Assembly (NCBI GenBank): GCA_002104895.1
Contig: MCFG01000166.1
Coordinates: forward strand, 30,001-50,000
Source: Anaeromyces robustus
Lineage: Eukaryota; Neocallimastigomycota; Neocallimastigomycetes; Neocallimastigales; Neocallimastigaceae
Length of the DNA: 20,000 bases
Reading direction: 5' to 3'
Shown here: one piece after another, positions 10,761 through 20,000 of the stretch
How the letters are laid out: every line of letters begins with the position of its first letter
Numbering within the stretch: the stretch's first letter is position 1
Notes under the pieces: model-generated
Told to the model about the DNA's origin: nothing
The model's input: only the letters and a program-made list of their open reading frames with translations
Database searches by the model: none
Translations under genes and position numbers: made by a program

Positions 10761-11434
10761 CATATACAAAGAGGATGAAGCATCGTTTTGTTCTGCTCAT
10801 GAATTTATTTACTCATTTAGAAAATCTAAAGAAGCACCATTTCCTGATTATACTAGTCAAGAAGTCATTGATGCATTGAATAAAATTAAAGAAGTTATGA
10901 AAGAAGTTTCATCAAGTATAATTTTTTTTTAATAAATATAATTATATAATATTTATTATGTAAAATTAGCTCAACCAATTATATATATATATATATATAT
11001 TTAATACTAAATTGATTAATAACAAAAATTAAGATGATGTTTTTAGAGCCAATAGTGTTGGTTCATTAATGGCGGTATTTTCAGGTAATGCATTATTTTT
11101 AAAATTTTGGTATACTCAGGGTTGGAATCCTTCCTATGAAGTAGTACCTTTAATGGGAAATATAGAAGGAGTGTCAGGATCTAGTGTTGGTGGTGTTAAT
11201 ATTGCAATTAATAAATATATAAGTGAAGAAAGACAAAAAAATGCTGCAAAAGTTGTGGAATTTTTGACTTCTAAAGATATTCAAAAAAAATTATCGATTG
11301 TCCAAAAAAAGATTTCAGGAATAGTAAGCTTATATAATGATGAAGATGTTTGTAAAGCAATAAACTGTGAATTAATAAAAAGTATTCAACCTATTCCTAG
11401 ACCGATTTCAACATTAGATGACTATGAAAGTTAA
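9789..11434 (+). CDS. Secreted solute-binding domain, surviving 5' part of a class C receptor-like gene
   Basis: Exons that join in frame are 9789-9840, 9987-10348, 10448-10616, 10772-10915 and 11034-11434 (introns of 146, 99, 155 and 118 nt), giving 375 residues to a TAA at 11432. Residues 1-22 form a signal peptide (hydrophobic IFISIIFFYLV core, cleavage plausible after NA at 21-22). The rest is a type 2 periplasmic-binding fold of the kind found in bacterial ABC-transporter solute-binding proteins (SBP_bac_1-like, often sugar or peptide binders). It shows an N-terminal ALTYGG strand, a TWDELIKTGKII segment, and the late SSVGGVNIAIN...EERQKNAAKVVEFLTSKDIQ segment, a family hallmark. In gut-fungal relatives this domain is followed by seven membrane helices. 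Here an in-frame stop falls just before helix 1, while the same reading frame continues with recognisable family sequence beyond it (see 11435-12318). The product, if made, would be a soluble extracellular binding protein. Exon 1 rests on the signal-peptide fit and phase, and is slightly less certain than exons 2-5. Confidence 0.8.
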
Positions 11435-12318
11435 TCATTTTATTTTAGACAATATATTTCTGATTTCTTATATAAAGATGTATCTGCAGAAGAAACAGCA
11501 TATAAAATTAATAATATTATTAAAATCTATTCTATTTCAGCTGATCCATCAGAATCAAAGGAAGGATTTTTTATACTTATGTTAGGAATATTAATTGCTA
11601 TCACAATTATTAGTTTATTCGTATTTATCTTCAAAAATAAATATCACGAATATTTCGAATTCTTTAGTAAAGATTTTTGGTTTATGATTCACTCTGGATT
11701 ATTAATAAGTTTAGGTTCTATTTTAACACAATATGGAGAAATAACTGAATCTAAATTTAATTTCATCTGGAATATTAATAACTAATCTTTGCAATATTGG
11801 AATAGTAATTAGTGTATATCCAAAAGATATAAGTACATATTTTAATTGGCATTATTGAAAAGGGATTAATTACATTAGGCATTTTATTTTTATTATTTAT
11901 TGAATGGAATATTATAGCTACTAAAAAAAGTATTGTAACAATTACTTCAGCTATGTATACTAATATTCTTTTTGTATTATTGTTGATAATAATTAATTCT
12001 GTAAATGTTCAAAATTATAAAGTATATTTTATAATTCATTCTACACTTTTTATTCTTTTTGTTATTACAAATTATATACTTTTATATGGATTTAGAATAA
12101 TATTAATTATTACAAAAACAGATATAAAAGAGTCAAATTATGATGAAAGAGTTTATAGTGTTCAAACCTCTACATCAACCTCAGGAAAAAATATTGGGTC
12201 TGATTCAAATTTATCAAGACTTAGAGCAAAAATAATAGAATATCATAATAGTTCAGGAAATTTAGCACCAGGAACAAAATCAATTACTAAAAGTAGTAAT
12301 ACTAACATTGATAAATAA
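11435..12318 (+). pseudogene. Decayed seven-helix (class C GPCR-like) domain of the solute-binding receptor gene
   Basis: Directly after the stop at 11432-11434 the same frame continues with membrane-proximal family sequence (RQYISDFLYKDVSAEETAY), then helix 1 (about 11561-11632) and helix 2 (about 11675-11740), ending at TAA 11783-11785. A helix-3-like stretch (ILITNLCNIGIVISV) occupies the second frame at about 11772-11817. From about 11853 a third frame carries helices resembling 5, 6 and 7 (FLLFIEWNI, then AMYTNILFVLLLIII, then FVITNYILLYGFRII) and a Ser/Thr-rich cytoplasmic tail to TAA 12316-12318. Compared with the family layout as I know it, roughly 80 residues around helix 4 are missing near 11820-11855. 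One stop, two frame changes and one deletion make a functional receptor unlikely. An intron cannot explain the first stop: the only donor-acceptor pair there, 11430-11448, would be 19 nt and would destroy the matching frame. Sequencing error could account for single lesions but not easily for all of them. Confidence 0.75.
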
Positions 12319-13028
12319 ATAAGTATTTAGGAGTGTTAATTATAATAATATAAACTATTTATTTTTTGAAATAAAATATATTAATATTTTAAATAATTAA
12401 TAGTAAAAAAAAAGTATATATAAACTTTTTTTCATTAATATTATAAAAATGTAATGTTTATTTATATTAATGTATATTTCAATATTTTTTGTTAAATTAA
12501 AATAAAGTAGAAACAAAAAAAGTATAAAATGATAACATTTCTACAATTCTTTTATATAAATGATTTTATTATGCATTAATATATTAAATAATAAACCATT
12601 ATTAAAAAGAAAGAAAATATATGAATAATTTCTCTAAATAAAACAGTTGTTAAGAAATATATATATATTATAAAAAATTCAAATGATATGTATTCATATA
12701 TATTAAGATTTAAACATTATTTAAAATAAGAAATAAAAAATTTATAATATTATTAACAAATACTTTTTATTTTTATTTTTATTTTTATTTTTTATTTTTA
12801 TTTTTATTTTTTTTTTTTACTTTTTTTTTTTTCATTTGTATTTATATATTCTAATATTTTCTTTGTAATATTAATTTGAAATTTTAATTATAAATATATA
12901 AAATCAAAACTTCAAAACTAGTAATATATTATTATTCAGTATGATATAAAAAATAAAAAAAAAAGAACTTTATTTTAAATAACATTCTATTATTATTTTT
13001 CTATTATTATATTAAAATTATATTATTA
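12319..13028. other. Convergent 3' intergenic region
   Basis: This A+T-rich stretch of about 0.7 kb lies between the 3' ends of the receptor-like gene (plus) and the F-box gene (minus). It holds 3' untranslated sequence of both and an ATTTTT-type run at 12764-12818. I see no additional gene. Confidence 0.6.
12764..12818. repeat. ATTTTT-type hexanucleotide repeat
   Basis: Eight or so ATTTTT/ATTTTTT units running into a T tract, about 180-210 bp downstream of the F-box stop codon in minus-strand terms. Confidence 0.8.
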
Positions 13029-14076
13029 TTATGATGATTTTATTAATTTAAGATCATCACTATATAAAAAATAAGTAGATTTATTTTTTTTAAGAGTTGT
13101 AATATCAATATTTTGATTTGGATAATATAACTCTTTAATATCAAAATTTGGATGAATATTTAATTCTAATTTTTCTAATGAAGTATGATTAATAAGATTT
13201 TTTATTTCACTAGGTTCAATTTCATCACTTAATGATATAGTTAAGGATTTTAAATGATGATGTAATTGCGAATAACTATTTTTATTGTAATCATTATCAT
13301 TATTATTTTTATTATTCTTTTCATTTTCTATTAAAGTTTTAATACATTTTTGATTAAACCATGGACCAGAAATAATTAATTTTTCGATAGTATAACAATC
13401 TTTAAAAATATTATGAATATTGTAAAAGTATTTTGGTATAGGTTCTATAATATATAATTTTAATTCTTGAAGATTTGGTAATTTTTTTAACCAATTATTT
13501 AATTGAATTATATTGAACCAAAGTCGATAGGTATAAGAACTATGAAGTGTTAGTGATTTTAAATTATTTAAAACTGGAAAAGTTTCAAAATTATTTTCTT
13601 CTTCCTTTTGATTTATTTTTCTATCCCATTTTGTATTTGAAGGTTGAATTGATGTATTAAATCGTGATGAAATTTTAATATCTTGTATTACTACAATTTC
13701 TAAATTTGGATTATTTTCAAAAAAAGATTTTATTATGGTTAAACGAACTGAAAATGAAAGAGTTAAATTCGTAAGATTATGACAAGATTTAGCAATTAAT
13801 TTCCATGTATAATAACCTGGATTATAGATTAAATTCAAAAATTTATCTAAATCAATAGATAAATCTCTAATTTCATTATAATCTAATGAATGAACATTTC
13901 TTTTTTCTATAAAATTAATAATACTTTTATATTGTTTGAAATATTTTTCTAATAAAATTGACATATTTTCATCTGGACTTAACCATTTTTTTAAATTTTC
14001 ATTTTCATTATTGTTATCATTTTTATTATCATCATCATCATCATTATCATTATTATTATTAATATTATTATTAATG

Positions 14077-14107
<31 letters not shown>

Positions 14108-15596
14108 TACTGTTATCTTCATGATTATTAATTTCAATAATATTTTCATTATTATTATTACTATTATTATCATTATCATTATTATCATTATTATCATTAT
14201 TATCATTATTATCATTATTATCATTATTATCAATATTAATTTCATTTATACTTTCATTATCATTTTCAATTTCATTTTCAATTTCATTTTCATTTTCATT
14301 TTCAGTTAGGTTAACATTAGATAGTGATATATTTGAACTTCTTCTTTCTTTTAAATAAATTATATAATTTTCACTTAAATCTGTTGATGATATAAATTCT
14401 TCGTTATTATAACGATTTTGTAGGAGATCTTTATCACAATTTAATCGTAAAGATTTTAATTTTGAAAAACAACTATTCGCTTTTTCATTTTTTAATAGGT
14501 ATAAGGTAAATGGAGATAAAGGTTTATATAATGAAAAACCAAATTTTTTTAAATTTTTTAATTGGAAAAAATAACATAAAAGAATATATTCATCATAATT
14601 GACTTGTTCTAATAAAAATGTTTTGATTTTTGGACAATAAATTGGAAGATTTAATAAATCATGATATGGAAATTCACAGTAAAAAAGATCAATATGTTTT
14701 AAATTATTAGTATATTTAAAAATACAATCTTTTAATTTATTTTCATTTTGAGATGATATATAAACATTTTCTATTAACAATTTTTGAATATTAGTTGAAG
14801 GTAATGGAATATTTATTATATTATTATTATGATTATTATTATTGCTTAATGATGAAGATGAAGGTATTGAAACTGATGGTGAATTAAAAAAATGAATTAA
14901 AGGTATTTTATTAAATAAAGATTTTACAACTTTTATGAAAGTGTATTGTTTATTAGAATTAAGGATAATCGAATGAAAAGTGTTACAATATTTTAAATAA
15001 GAGGAAAGGATATTTAAGGATTCAATTATTGTTAAATCTTTATCATTAATATTATTTTCATTTTCATTTTCATTTTCTTCTTCTTCTTCATAAGTATCAT
15101 TTTCAACATTAATTCTTTTTATGTAATTTAAATAAGGATAAAAAGGTATAATAGGGTTTTCTCTTTGTATATAGTATTCAGTTAAACGATTTAATTTAGT
15201 ATTGGTATTTTGATTTATTAGTTGTTTATATTCATGGAAAAATTGTTCTAGTTTTTGGTGATATAATTGATTATCTTTTATTTGATATGAAAACGATAGT
15301 TTTTCATTTATATTATTATTATTTATATCCAAATTAATATCAATATCAAAAATTATTTTGTAATATAGTGTGTAATAATCAATATATGATATTAAGTATA
15401 GTAAAAAGTATTGATTTGTAAAAGATATTTTATTCCATAATAGAATTACAGCTATTTGTGATAAATATTTATTTGTTAGAGATACATTATATAAATTATT
15501 TGAATCAAGATTTTTCAAAATATTAGTAATAATTTCTAAAGGAAATTTTGTTATAGATATGGTATTTGAATAATTGGTATATTCTTTTTTATTCAT
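13029..15596 (-). CDS. F-box / leucine-rich-repeat protein, 855 aa, single exon
   Basis: One uninterrupted frame of 855 residues starts at the ATG on the complement of 15594-15596. Residues 14-59 fit an F-box: FPLEIITNILKNL, then a V38 and N/K-rich turn, then ILLWNKISF. The F-box binds SKP1 in SCF-type ubiquitin ligases. The remainder has scattered degenerate leucine-rich repeats, for example NLKHIDLFYC, KLKSLRLNC, NLTNLTLSFS, NLKSLTLHSS, NLQELKLYII and LKSLTISLS, as expected of an FBXL-type substrate receptor. Three low-complexity inserts interrupt it: an acidic Glu/Asn stretch near residues 168-185, a Ser/Asn stretch near 240-260, and a very long Asn/Asp/Glu/Ile block near 430-530. Inferred role: substrate-recognition subunit of an SCF complex; the substrate is unknown. 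Unlike the ELMO, receptor-like and LRR genes here, it has no introns. Its 3' end faces the receptor-like gene, and its 5' end diverges from the secreted LRR gene. Confidence 0.85.
14016..14310 (-). repeat. Low-complexity Asn/Asp/Glu-coding block inside the F-box gene
   Basis: Within the coding frame this block is built of repeated codons for Asn, Asp, Glu and Ile. It includes a pure (DNN)n run at about 14174-14230, made of AAT/GAT codon repeats, and an (EN)n/(EI)n run at about 14260-14305. It encodes residues about 430-530. The repeat stays in frame. Overlapping plus-strand and other-frame open stretches here (poly-Ile, poly-Leu/Ser) are shadows. Confidence 0.88.
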
Positions 15597-16342
15597 GATA
15601 TATGTTTAAAATGTAAGAAAAGGAACTGTAATAAAATGAACAAAAGAAAATTTTATTTTATAAAGGATATATATATTGATAAAAAATTTATGAAAACAAT
15701 TGATATACTTATATTTTTATTATTATTTAAAACATTTTCTACTCCTATATTTTTTTTTCTTTTGTTAACAAAAATAAATCGTTAAAATTGAAAACAGTCT
15801 ATTGAAAAAATCTATATATGTATTTTTTCTTTCTTTTCTTTCAAATTATAAAAATATTATATATATATGATTGAAATATATATAATATATATAATATTTT
15901 TTTATTATTTTTTTAATGTCAAAACTGTTTAAATTTTTATTATTAATAGTTTTAAATTATAAAAGAATATTTAAAAAAAAAGAAAAAAAAAAAAAAGAAG
16001 AAAAATAACGATTATTTTTTCCTTTAATAATAAGGATAGAATAATAATAATTAAAATTTTAATCCTTAATATTTTCTAATACTATTTTCTATATAACACT
16101 ACAATATATACATAGTTTTAAAGTTTGATATTTATATATATATTAAATTTTAATTAAAAATCCAAATAAATTTCAAGTTTTATATTAAATAAATCTTTTT
16201 AAAATAAATATGATTAGCATATTTTGATGTTATCAATGTTACACAATAATTTTTTATTATTAAATATATAAATAAATTTTTAAAAACATAAACAATGTAT
16301 TATTATATTAAATATTCTATTTTAAATATTTTATTTATTTTA

Positions 16343-16345
16343 AAA

Positions 16346-16380
<35 letters not shown>

Positions 16381-16385
16381 ATATA

Positions 16386-16468
<83 letters not shown>

Positions 16469-16558
16469 ATATAAATAAATAAATAATAAATAAATAAATT
16501 AATTAATTAATTAATAAATAAATAAGTAAATAAATAAATAGTTAAATAAATAAATAAA
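16343..16558. repeat. AAAT tetranucleotide microsatellite
   Basis: About 215 bp of AAAT units, nearly pure from 16343 to about 16469, then interrupted by ATAAAT and TTAATTAA variants. It lies about 750-960 bp upstream of the F-box start codon. Confidence 0.93.
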
Positions 16559-16838
16559 ACAAAATAATAAAATAAAATGAATATTTATATAAAATTATAT
16601 ACAAATTTTAGTCTTTATTTTTATCTTTGATTAATTTATATATTTATTCTATTTTTTTTTTATGTTTTTGATAATTTTATATATTTATTATATTTTTGTT
16701 TTTATTTTTTTTTTGATAATTTATACATTTTATTTGCTAAATTTTTTCTTATTAAAATGTCATTAAAATACGATGATCCCTCATAAAAGTCAATTCGACA
16801 CAATAATTAATTGTAGTAAAGTTGAAATGACAGGAAGT

Positions 16839-16902
16839 AATTCTTATATACACATAAATATTATTATTTAATAATCACTATTGAATTGTGTCTATAAGAA
16901 TT
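16839..16902. other. Near-perfect inverted repeat, 15-bp arms
   Basis: AATTCTTATATACAC at 16839-16853 pairs with GTGTCTATAAGAATT at 16888-16902 with one mismatch across a 34-nt loop. It sits inside a patch with more G and C than its surroundings. It could be a small hairpin element or chance pairing. Confidence 0.4.
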
Positions 16903-16943
16903 GATAATACTATAACATTATATTATAAAGTTGTACAACATTT

Positions 16944-16946
<3 letters not shown>

Positions 16947-16985
<39 letters not shown>
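16947..16985. repeat. T tract followed by A tract
   Basis: More than 20 T directly followed by about 12 A, flanked by CAAC on the left and GTTG on the right. It is a homopolymer fold-back, where length errors in the assembly are likely. Confidence 0.7.
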
Positions 16986-16986
<1 letters not shown>

Positions 16987-17390
16987 TTGTTTAACTTTAT
17001 ATATTGAATCAATTATAAAATTTATATCAATAATTTTGTTTCCAATGATTATTTTTTTTGTAATTCATATTATTATTATTTTTATTATTTTCCCTTTTAA
17101 ATATCATTTTTCTTATTAATATATTTATTAATTTTTTTCCTTTTTTTTTTAATTGTTATTTTATTTTTCTATATATTTTCTTTTTTTTATATGGTAAAAA
17201 AGAATTAATTATTAATAAATATTTATATATAAGAAAATAAATAAATAAATAAAATATATAAATGAATAATTGAATAAATAAATAAATTAAATTAGTAATT
17301 AAATAATAATTAATTAATTAGTATTAAAATATTGTATTCCACTATTAATTTTATCATATTTAAATTTTATAATAATTATCTCCCAAAATG

Positions 17391-17421
<31 letters not shown>

Positions 17422-17561
17422 GTTTAAAAGAATGATAATTAATAATTAATTATTAATAATAAATCACATATAATTTAAAACTTTATTATTCTTATATTTA
17501 TATAATAATATACATGGTTAAGTGGAAATCATATAATTTATTATTTATTCTTATTATCACC

Positions 17562-17608
17562 TTTTTTTTTTTTCTTTTTTTTTCTTTTTTTTTTTTTTTT
17601 TTTTTTTT
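17562..17608. repeat. Poly-T tract
   Basis: A T run of about 45 bases with two single C interruptions. It lies about 450 bp upstream of the LRR gene start. Confidence 0.8.
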
Positions 17609-18058
17609 GAAATAAAAATGTATGTATATTTTTTAAGATATTTTAAATATAAAGTTTAAAAATATATTATTAATTTAACTAATTAATAATAAAGACATTA
17701 ATTACAACAAAAAATTTTTATTAGTTTCTAATTAAAATAAAAAAGGAAAAATTATTTAAATCATTCATATTAACTCATAAACAATTATAACAATATAGAG
17801 ACAAATAATTAATTTTTATTTGTTATATTTTTCATAATATATAAAAATAAAACATTTTTTTAGAAATCATAAAAATATTTATAAAACAATATCAATTGTT
17901 GAAGTTTTTTTTATTATATATACATATATAAATATATAAAGGAATAAAAAATATTATTATTTAGATTTTTTTTTTTCATTGGAAATAATCACTGTTGGAA
18001 GTTTTGAAATTTGAAAATATTAATAATAATAAAATATTAATAATAATAATATAACAAA

Positions 18059-19981
18059 ATGTATATTAATGGAAAGAAATTTGGTATTTTATTATCTGTT
18101 ATTGGAAGTGTTCTAGCTTCAGCGAAAGATGAATGTGGTTTTGTTAATACATTATTAGGAAAGAGTACATCAAATGATTGTTGTAATGAAGGATATCCAT
18201 ATATTAAATGTTCAAATAACCATATTACATATATGTAATATAAAAATAAATAAAAAATATTATTACTATTTTATTCTATCTTTTAATTAAAATTTGGCTA
18301 ATACATTTTTACTACTATTTTTATTAATTTAATATTGTATATAATTTAATAACGTTTAATATGGATGATGATAATGATGATGATAAATAATAACAATAAT
18401 AACAACAATATTAATAATATATCTTTAAAAATAACAACAATAATAATATATCAATAATATTAACAGTAACCTTAGTGGTAGAAAAATTAATAAAGAACTA
18501 CCAAAAACATTTGGTTCAATGAAAAAATTAGTTTCATTGTAAATATTCTCTTTTTTTTTATTTTTTTATTATTATTATTTATAAGTTATTTTATTTAAAA
18601 TATATTTATAATTACAAATATTAGTACATAATTAATAATTCGGTTAATTAATGTAATTGTAAATAATAATTATAATAATAATAATAATTATTATATTATT
18701 ATTATTACTAATGGAATAGAAATTTATCAAATACAGGAATTTATGGAAGTATTCCAAGTGATCTTGAAAATTTAGAAAGTCTTGTAGAATTGTATGTTTT
18801 TTTTATATTCTTATTTTTAATAAATGATTAATAAAGAATTTATTTAATAATTATGAAATATATATATATATAGTTTATTTATATTAACATTATTTTATTT
18901 CGATTAATTTAAATTCATATTATTATTATTATTATTATTATTTTTTACAACTTTTATATATTATAATAATATAAACATTTAATTTATAGTAATTTGGGTT
19001 ATAATGAAATAACTGAAATTCCTGATAATATTGATTCTTTAAAGCATTTAAAGATTTTGTAAGTTTCCAAGAAAAAAAAAAAGAATTATAATAATAATAA
19101 TATATATGTAGTTATATTAAATAAAAGAGCAAATATTCATAAATAAAGATAAATATGTATAATAATTTATATCATATTATATATCATTTATAATTTTCAA
19201 TTCAAATGAAATATAGAAATGTAACACATAATAAGATAAAAAGTTATCAAAAAAATACAAATAATCTTAAAGTTTTGACTGATCTGTAAGTATTATATAT
19301 GTATCTTATTTTAATAAAAAATAGTAGTCATTATTAAAGAGAAAATGAAAAAAAAAGTACTAACTATAACAACAACAATAATAATAATACTCATATATAT
19401 TATTACAATATTATTGTTGATAATTGATTATATTAACGAAATAATCAAATGTAAAATTAAAAATTAAAAATTAAAAAAAAAAAAAAAAAAAATAGTGATC
19501 TTAGTAATAATGAAATTGAAGATGAAATATTAGGAGATATTTCAAATGGGATTCTCAGAGTCTTGTAAGCTCATATATTAATATATATAATTTTTCCTTT
19601 TTTTTTTTTTGCAAGAAAAAGAAGGCCATAATGAAATTTATTGCAAATAAATTATATGAATACTTCTCATTAATAATTTTATTTTTTTTAATATTGTAAT
19701 AATAAATGTATATAGGAACTTAAGTAATAATAATATTAGTGGATCTATTCCTGAATCATTATATAATATTACATCTTTAGTCGATATGTATACATTATTT
19801 TTAAAATAAAAAACTATAATACCAAATATATATACACATTTATATTTATACATACTTTTTTATAATATTATTTTATTAATAAATATATATATATATGTAT
19901 ATATAAAAGAAATCTAAGTAATAATATAATCGATGGTAGTATTATGGAAGATATTTCAAAAATTACTAATTTAAGAAATCT
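18059..19981 (+). CDS. Secreted leucine-rich-repeat protein, first eight exons (partial at right edge)
   Basis: Exons are 18059-18234, 18467-18538, 18720-18791, 18990-19058, 19217-19285, 19496-19564, 19716-19787 and 19910-19981. A GTAAAG donor at 19982 leads off the window. Exon 1 encodes a signal peptide (GILLSVIGSVLASA, cleavage near residue 22), then a Cys-containing cap (DECGFVNTLL, a CC pair, then IKCSNNHITY) like the N-terminal cap of plant-type extracellular LRR proteins. Exons 2-8 are 72, 72, 69, 69, 69, 72 and 72 nt, and all splice in phase 2 inside the codon of a conserved Leu/Ile. Each therefore encodes one LRR of 23-24 residues, of the form xNLSNNxIxGSIPxxLxxxxxLxx. The best match is exon 7 (NLSNNNISGSIPESL). 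Exon 5 is degenerate (NVTHNKIKSYQKN). The upstream A-rich ATG is the only start that gives a signal peptide. Likely an extracellular or cell-surface recognition protein; ligand, total repeat number and any C-terminal anchor are outside the window. Confidence 0.85.
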
Positions 19982-20000
19982 GTAAAGTATTTTAATAAAT

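Larger units (their letters stand above)
15597..18058. other. Divergent intergenic region (F-box / secreted LRR)
   Basis: A 2.5 kb A+T-rich stretch contains the promoters of the minus-strand F-box gene and the plus-strand LRR gene. It holds a long AAAT array (16343-16558), T/A tracts (16947-16985, 17389-17421, 17562-17608) and a slightly G+C-richer patch at about 16765-16920 with a near-perfect hairpin. No gene, tRNA or transposon was recognised. The short frame at 16757 (MSLKYDDPS, then stop) is too short to support. Confidence 0.6.

Noticed and set aside
11430-11448. A GT...TAG pair that could remove the stop at 11432 as a tiny intron
   Set aside because: It would be 19 nt, shorter than any intron here, and would shift out of the frame that matches the family.
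13936-14309. Three additional frames overlapping the F-box low-complexity block
   Set aside because: Poly-Ser/Leu, poly-Ile and poly-Met/Ile readings of the same codon repeats; these are shadows of the real minus-strand gene.
19638-19853. Minus-strand 71-residue frame
   Set aside because: Lies antisense to exon 7 of the LRR gene and its introns; no motif, low-complexity.
1-20000. tRNA, rRNA, CRISPR, bacterial operon, LTR or DNA-transposon content
   Set aside because: No cloverleaf arms, regular spacer arrays, reverse-transcriptase, integrase or transposase motifs, or long terminal repeats were seen on either strand.

Overview
The window looks like nuclear DNA from an anaerobic gut fungus (Neocallimastigomycota). 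This is inferred from four things: extreme A+T richness, with G+C largely confined to exons; many short introns of about 100-230 nt with GTAAGT/GTATGT/GTAAAT-type donors and TAG/AAG/CAG acceptors; asparagine-rich proteins; and the gene types present. The most telling type is a bacterial-style extracellular solute-binding domain placed in front of a class C receptor-like membrane domain, a combination I know from the predicted membrane proteins of these fungi. There is no sign of bacterial operons, tRNA or rRNA genes, CRISPR arrays or autonomous transposons.

Layout, left to right. (1) 44-1050, minus strand: first coding exon of a gene that runs off the left edge. It is Asn-rich and ends in a basic stretch typical of a bZIP transcription factor. 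(2) 1051-5944: a 4.9 kb divergent intergenic region with an AAAT array, a perfect 68-bp palindrome and a small hairpin. (3) 5945-7411, plus strand: a five-exon, 310-residue ELMO-domain protein with the complete ELMOD signature, a likely GTPase-activating protein for ARL/ARF-type GTPases. (4) 7412-9788: intergenic, with ATT/AAT trinucleotide arrays and a short tandem repeat. (5) 9789-12318, plus strand: a solute-binding/seven-helix receptor gene. Its extracellular part (five exons, signal peptide, binding domain) is intact, but its membrane part is decayed by a stop codon, two frame changes and loss of the region around helix 4. (6) 12319-13028: convergent 3' region. (7) 13029-15596, minus strand: a single-exon, 855-residue F-box protein with degenerate leucine-rich repeats and a large Asn/Asp/Glu low-complexity insert. 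(8) 15597-18058: a second divergent intergenic region with a long AAAT array. (9) 18059-19981, plus strand: the first eight exons of a secreted leucine-rich-repeat protein with one repeat per exon. It continues off the right edge.

The genes do not form a pathway. Two (solute-binding/receptor and secreted LRR) belong to surface or secreted sensing families. The others are regulatory or trafficking genes (bZIP, ELMO, F-box). The best candidates for follow-up are the decaying receptor, whose surviving reading frame would make a secreted, unanchored binding protein; the one-repeat-per-exon LRR gene; and the perfect palindrome.
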